From Paenibacillaceae bacterium (lineage in GTDB: Bacteria > Bacillota > Bacilli > Paenibacillales > NBRC-103111), in assembly GCA_029256185.1 (NCBI GenBank), contig JAQSYI010000017.1, forward strand, positions 62,001 through 126,000: a DNA stretch of 64,000 bases. The letters run 5' to 3'. The translations under genes were made by a program, and so were the position numbers. Numbering within the stretch: position 1 is the first letter of the stretch; each line of letters begins with the position of its first letter. The notes beneath the pieces are model-generated. The model worked only from the letters and a program-made list of their open reading frames with translations, was not told the DNA's origin and made no database searches. Shown one piece after another: positions 61,218-64,000 of this stretch.

Positions 61218-62726
61218 TTATGCGTGCCAAATGCGCGGCATCGGCATCGGTTCTTTGCCCAGTTCAGCCCAAGCGTATTTCAACAACAACTCCGATTTGA
61301 GCGCGAGGTATGCCGGATCGTCCCAAAGATTGTTCAGCTCCTGAGGATCGTTCTCGAGATCAAAGATTTCACCGTAGGTTTGATTGTAATACACGGTGAT
61401 TTTGTAGCGTTGATCCACATAGGTTTTCTGATGAATCGTCGTCGGTTCATGACGGAACTCGCAGATCGCGTGATCGCGCGCGCGCTCTTCTGTGCCCAGC
61501 CACACAGCGCTCTGATCTACTCCAGTCATAACAGCAGGAACCTCCATGCCGCAGAGGCTTAGAAACGTCGGAGCCAGATCAACGAGAGATTGAATGGCCG
61601 ATGACTGCTTTCCTTCGGGAACATGACCAGGATAACGTACGATAAATGGAAGCTTGATCAGGTCCTCGTAATGAAATCCACCCTTGTATTGCAATCCGTG
61701 CTGACCGAAAAAATGGCCGTGGTCCGTTGTGAAGACAAGCACCGTCTCGTTTGTCAGGTCAAGCTCATCGAGCTTGTCCAGGATTTTGCCGATATATTTG
61801 TCCATCAGACTGATCATCCCGTAGTAAGTGGCGACGAGTTGCTTCCTTTCCGCTTCGGGCAGCAGATGGGAGCCGTAGCCATGAATGCCATGCCCTGTTT
61901 CCTTCAGATGGCTGAAGTCCGGTTTTACCTCTTGTGTCATGCCAAAATGCGGCGGGTTCCGTTCATGCTCTCCGGGCGTTACGCTGGGAATTGTCAGCTT
62001 TTCGGGGTCGTACATGGAATCCCAAGGCTCCGGCACGAGATAGGCGGGATGCGGATCAAAGAAGCTGGACCAGAGGAAGAACGGTTCCTCTGCCGACTTG
62101 TACTGCTCGAGTAAGGCATTCGTTCGCTCAGCAATCCATGTATCGTAATGAACCTCTTCCGGAATAGGCCATGTGTGCTTGATGGACGGGTCCATCGTGC
62201 CCGTAGGCGTAAGGAAATAATCCCGCCAGTTCGTACAGCCCTTCTCCTCCATCCAAATGGCATAATGCTGGCCGACATGTGCTTCATTCGTATGGTTGCG
62301 GGCAAGCTCGACATGATCGAAACCATAGAACGGCCCATGAAACCTCCTCCAATAATCCAGATCTTGCAGCGCAGGGTAAGCTTCCAGCGACGGGTATTGC
62401 TCTGTACTCCGAAGCGGCTGAAAGTGAGCTTTCCCAATCAGAGCCGTCTTGTAGCCCCCAGCTGCAAAATCCTCCGCTACCGTTCTGCGATCCTCCAGCA
62501 GCTTGGTTCCTAATGTCCAAGCGCCATGTTGGCTGGGATACATACCGGTAATCATAGAAGCACGCGAAGGTGTACAGGTTGGATTCGGACAGTATGCACG
62601 CGTAAATGCGGTTCCTTCCTTCACGAGCCGATCCAGATTTGGCGTATGCAGCTCACTGTTGAACATGCCGATGGTATCCCAATGCTGCTGGTCGCTGGTG
62701 ATCAACAAAATGTTTGGCCGTTTCAA
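61218..62726 (-). CDS. S1-type sulfatase D, cytoplasmic
   Basis: A 502-aa sulfatase with RPNILLITSDQQHWDTIG (metal site, here D-Q instead of D-D, as in several bacterial sulfatases), CTPSRASMITG (formylglycine Cys51), GKAHFQP (usual GKWH loop) and FTTDHGHFFGQHGLQYKGG (metal and substrate loop). No signal peptide. The start is TTG 62726 with GGGAG 8 bp upstream. It is divergent from the AraC regulator at 62848 and is the only sulfatase not in the importer operon. Confidence 0.92.
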   Translation of the reverse strand: MKRPNILLITSDQQHWDTIGMFNSELHTPNLDRLVKEGTAFTRAYCPNPTCTPSRASMITGMYPSQHGAWTLGTKLLEDRRTVAEDFAAGGYKTALIGKAHFQPLRSTEQYPSLEAYPALQDLDYWRRFHGPFYGFDHVELARNHTNEAHVGQHYAIWMEEKGCTNWRDYFLTPTGTMDPSIKHTWPIPEEVHYDTWIAERTNALLEQYKSAEEPFFLWSSFFDPHPAYLVPEPWDSMYDPEKLTIPSVTPGEHERNPPHFGMTQEVKPDFSHLKETGHGIHGYGSHLLPEAERKQLVATYYGMISLMDKYIGKILDKLDELDLTNETVLVFTTDHGHFFGQHGLQYKGGFHYEDLIKLPFIVRYPGHVPEGKQSSAIQSLVDLAPTFLSLCGMEVPAVMTGVDQSAVWLGTEERARDHAICEFRHEPTTIHQKTYVDQRYKITVYYNQTYGEIFDLENDPQELNNLWDDPAYLALKSELLLKYAWAELGKEPMPMPRIWHA

Positions 62727-62787
62727 ATGACCATCTCCCTTTCCTAAGCTTTGCCAACCTTATTTGACTTACATACAAAAGCTTATC

Positions 62788-62817
62788 TTGTCTTCACTCA
62801 TATGAAAATGCCATAAT
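62788..62817 (+). promoter_or_regulatory. Probable promoter of the AraC regulator at 62848
   Basis: TTGTCT, 18 bp, CATAAT; each box has one or two mismatches to consensus. The 121-bp region also serves the divergent sulfatase D gene. Confidence 0.5.
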
Positions 62818-62847
62818 GTATTTAGCAAAATGTTAGGCGGGATGTTC

Positions 62848-63705
62848 ATGAAGGAGTTCGCGGCAGAGTACGCAGATATATGGCGCCATATGCCATCAAG
62901 ATATGAGAGAGCCGGAGGATTCTGGCTCGTGCGGGCGGGACGCAACGCGGCAAAGCCGAATTATCAGGTGGGCCCTAAGCAAATTGACAGCTTTGGCCTT
63001 CACTTTATTGTCAGCGGTCAATTAAGGTTAGGCTATGAGAATGAGGCCGCCCAGTTGCAAGCCGGTGACTTGTTTTGCTTGTTCCCCCATATCTCTTATG
63101 AATATCGGACCTGTTCCGCTGAACCGCTGCAGATGGTTTGGCTCACGATGGAGGGTCCTCAAACAGGGGAGCTTATGAAGATGCTGGGGGTAACCGCCCA
63201 TAAGCCTTACCGCTTTGCGGCGATGGATGAAACGGTCCGGCAATTTTTGCGGGAAGTGGAGCAAGTGATTTGGGATGACGAACAGAAGCAACGGCGAAGG
63301 CTTACTCTAATGTCCGCCGTTTACCGTCTGATGGAGCAGCTTGAAGCTGATCATGATGACAAAAAGGCCTTAGTGGTTGCGTCTGCAGAGGATTGGGTCG
63401 AGGAGGCCATGCGTTTTCTGCAGCTGCACTACACGGAGCCGCTGCGTATTGAAGCTGTCGCCAACATGTTCGGTGTTCACCGTTCTTATTTCTCACATTT
63501 ATTCACACGGAAGGTGGGCATTTCGCCTCAACAGTATTTACAGCAGCTAAGACTGAGCCGTGCGAAGCAGCTGCTAAGCGATCATTCGCTGCAGGTCGGG
63601 GAAATCGCCTTATCGGCAGGGTATCCCGACCTTTACATGTTCTCGCGCGCATTCAAGAAACAAGTTGGGTGCTCGCCAAGCGAGTATCGCCATCAGGAAA
63701 AATGA
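62848..63705 (+). CDS. AraC-family regulator with cupin sensor
   Basis: A 285-aa regulator. A cupin-like N-terminal domain (FGLHFIVSGQLRLGY, LQAGDLFCLFPHISYEY, about 45-110) is followed by a helical middle and a C-terminal AraC double helix-turn-helix (MFGVHRSYFSHLFTRKVGISP, then AGYPDLYMFSRAFKKQVGCSP). ATG 62848 follows GGCGGG with 6-bp spacing; ATG 62842 and the start at 62830 are alternatives. It is divergent from sulfatase D, its most likely target. Confidence 0.92.
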   Translation: MKEFAAEYADIWRHMPSRYERAGGFWLVRAGRNAAKPNYQVGPKQIDSFGLHFIVSGQLRLGYENEAAQLQAGDLFCLFPHISYEYRTCSAEPLQMVWLTMEGPQTGELMKMLGVTAHKPYRFAAMDETVRQFLREVEQVIWDDEQKQRRRLTLMSAVYRLMEQLEADHDDKKALVVASAEDWVEEAMRFLQLHYTEPLRIEAVANMFGVHRSYFSHLFTRKVGISPQQYLQQLRLSRAKQLLSDHSLQVGEIALSAGYPDLYMFSRAFKKQVGCSPSEYRHQEK

Positions 63706-63713
63706 GCACTATA

Positions 63714-63753
63714 AGAGACGAGCCTGCAACCATACCGCTGCAAGCCCGTCTCT
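63714..63753. terminator. Bidirectional terminator-like hairpin
   Basis: AGAGACGAGCCTGCA pairs with TGCAAGCCCGTCTCT apart from two positions, between the convergent AraC and SEC-C genes. Confidence 0.65.
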
Positions 63754-63758
63754 TGCTG

Positions 63759-64000
63759 TCAACCGCAGCACTGCTTGTGCTTCCTGCCGCTGCCGCAGGG
63801 GCAAGGGTCGTTGCGGCCGGGAGCCTTGCCCTTCAGATGCACCTTGATGTTCGTTTCGTACCATTGCTTCCTGAGCGATTCGCCAAGAGCCTCCATACGC
63901 TTGTGCGCATAGGCATAAACCCGCATATAGCTCTTGCAGAAATAATCCGGGTCCGACTTCTCCAGCCCCTCTGTCCACTTCCGGTTTCTCGGGCACCCGC
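63759..64000 (-). CDS. SEC-C motif protein, 5' end cut off by window
   Basis: The last 80 codons of a gene that starts beyond the right edge. The C-terminus reads [18 protein letters not shown], a complete SEC-C zinc-binding motif (C-P-C-x8-C-C), as at the end of SecA and many small proteins. The preceding part is basic and helical ([19 protein letters not shown]). What the full protein is cannot be told. It is not part of the sulfatase locus by orientation. Confidence 0.88.
   Translation of the reverse strand, partial: GCPRNRKWTEGLEKSDPDYFCKSYMRVYAYAHKRMEALGESLRKQWYETNIKVHLKGKAPGRNDPCPCGSGRKHKQCCG

Noticed and set aside
63709-63996. A 95-aa minus-strand ORF at the right edge
   Set aside because: The neighbouring frame carries the SEC-C motif up to a stop at 63759, so the 95-aa frame is a shadow.

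Overview
The window looks like part of the chromosome of a Paenibacillus-type soil Firmicute. The evidence is indirect but consistent: strong AGGAGG-type ribosome binding sites, TTG and GTG starts, LplA/LplB/YtcP-type sugar importers without their own ATPase, YesM/YesN-like two-component systems, many AraC regulators, very long beta-helix polysaccharide enzymes, and Paenibacillus-style dispersed repeats. No rRNA, tRNA, phage genes or CRISPR array were seen. Functions come from reading motifs; no database search was run.

Region 1 (1-21.9 kb) is a plant-glycan locus. A truncated GH78 rhamnosidase on the + strand converges on a long series of minus-strand genes. In transcription order these are: a 2[4Fe-4S] ferredoxin, a FAD oxidoreductase, a GH115-type glycosidase, a PocR-domain AraC regulator, a response regulator, a sensor kinase, two permeases, a solute-binding lipoprotein, a secreted beta-helix protein and a beta-helix paralogue without a signal peptide. 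A phased cluster of DnaA boxes lies in the gap between the PocR regulator and the response regulator.

Region 2 (22-27.5 kb) has a GH38 alpha-mannosidase divergent from a GntR/LacI-type repressor; both promoters carry the same 17-bp motif. An unknown 180-aa protein follows.

Region 3 (27.5-37.8 kb) mixes several small units. One operon encodes a transporter, a HyuA-like hydantoinase/oxoprolinase, an HExxH metallopeptidase and a GntR/FCD regulator, behind a good promoter with palindromic operators. Then come a DUF2325 protein, an aldo/keto reductase and a PadR-DUF1048-ABC-2 export cassette. Intergenic repeats here include palindromic units about 51 bp apart, an inverted array of 50-bp units, and a MITE-like element with a second copy at 41.7 kb.

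Region 4 (37.8-63.7 kb) is a sulfated-glycan locus. It holds four S1-type sulfatases with intact C-x-P-S-R motifs and no signal peptides, a Gfo/Idh/MocA oxidoreductase, a complete LplABC-type importer without an ATPase, a TIM-barrel glycosidase, two secreted CBM9-plus-pectate-lyase-fold paralogues, two paralogous 772-aa membrane-anchored AraC regulators and two soluble AraC regulators. A 113-bp promoter module is duplicated upstream of the importer operon and of one lyase, and both lyase genes carry a CcpA-type cre site. The likely scheme is depolymerisation outside the cell, import of sulfated oligosaccharides, and desulfation in the cytoplasm. A SEC-C protein gene runs off the right edge.
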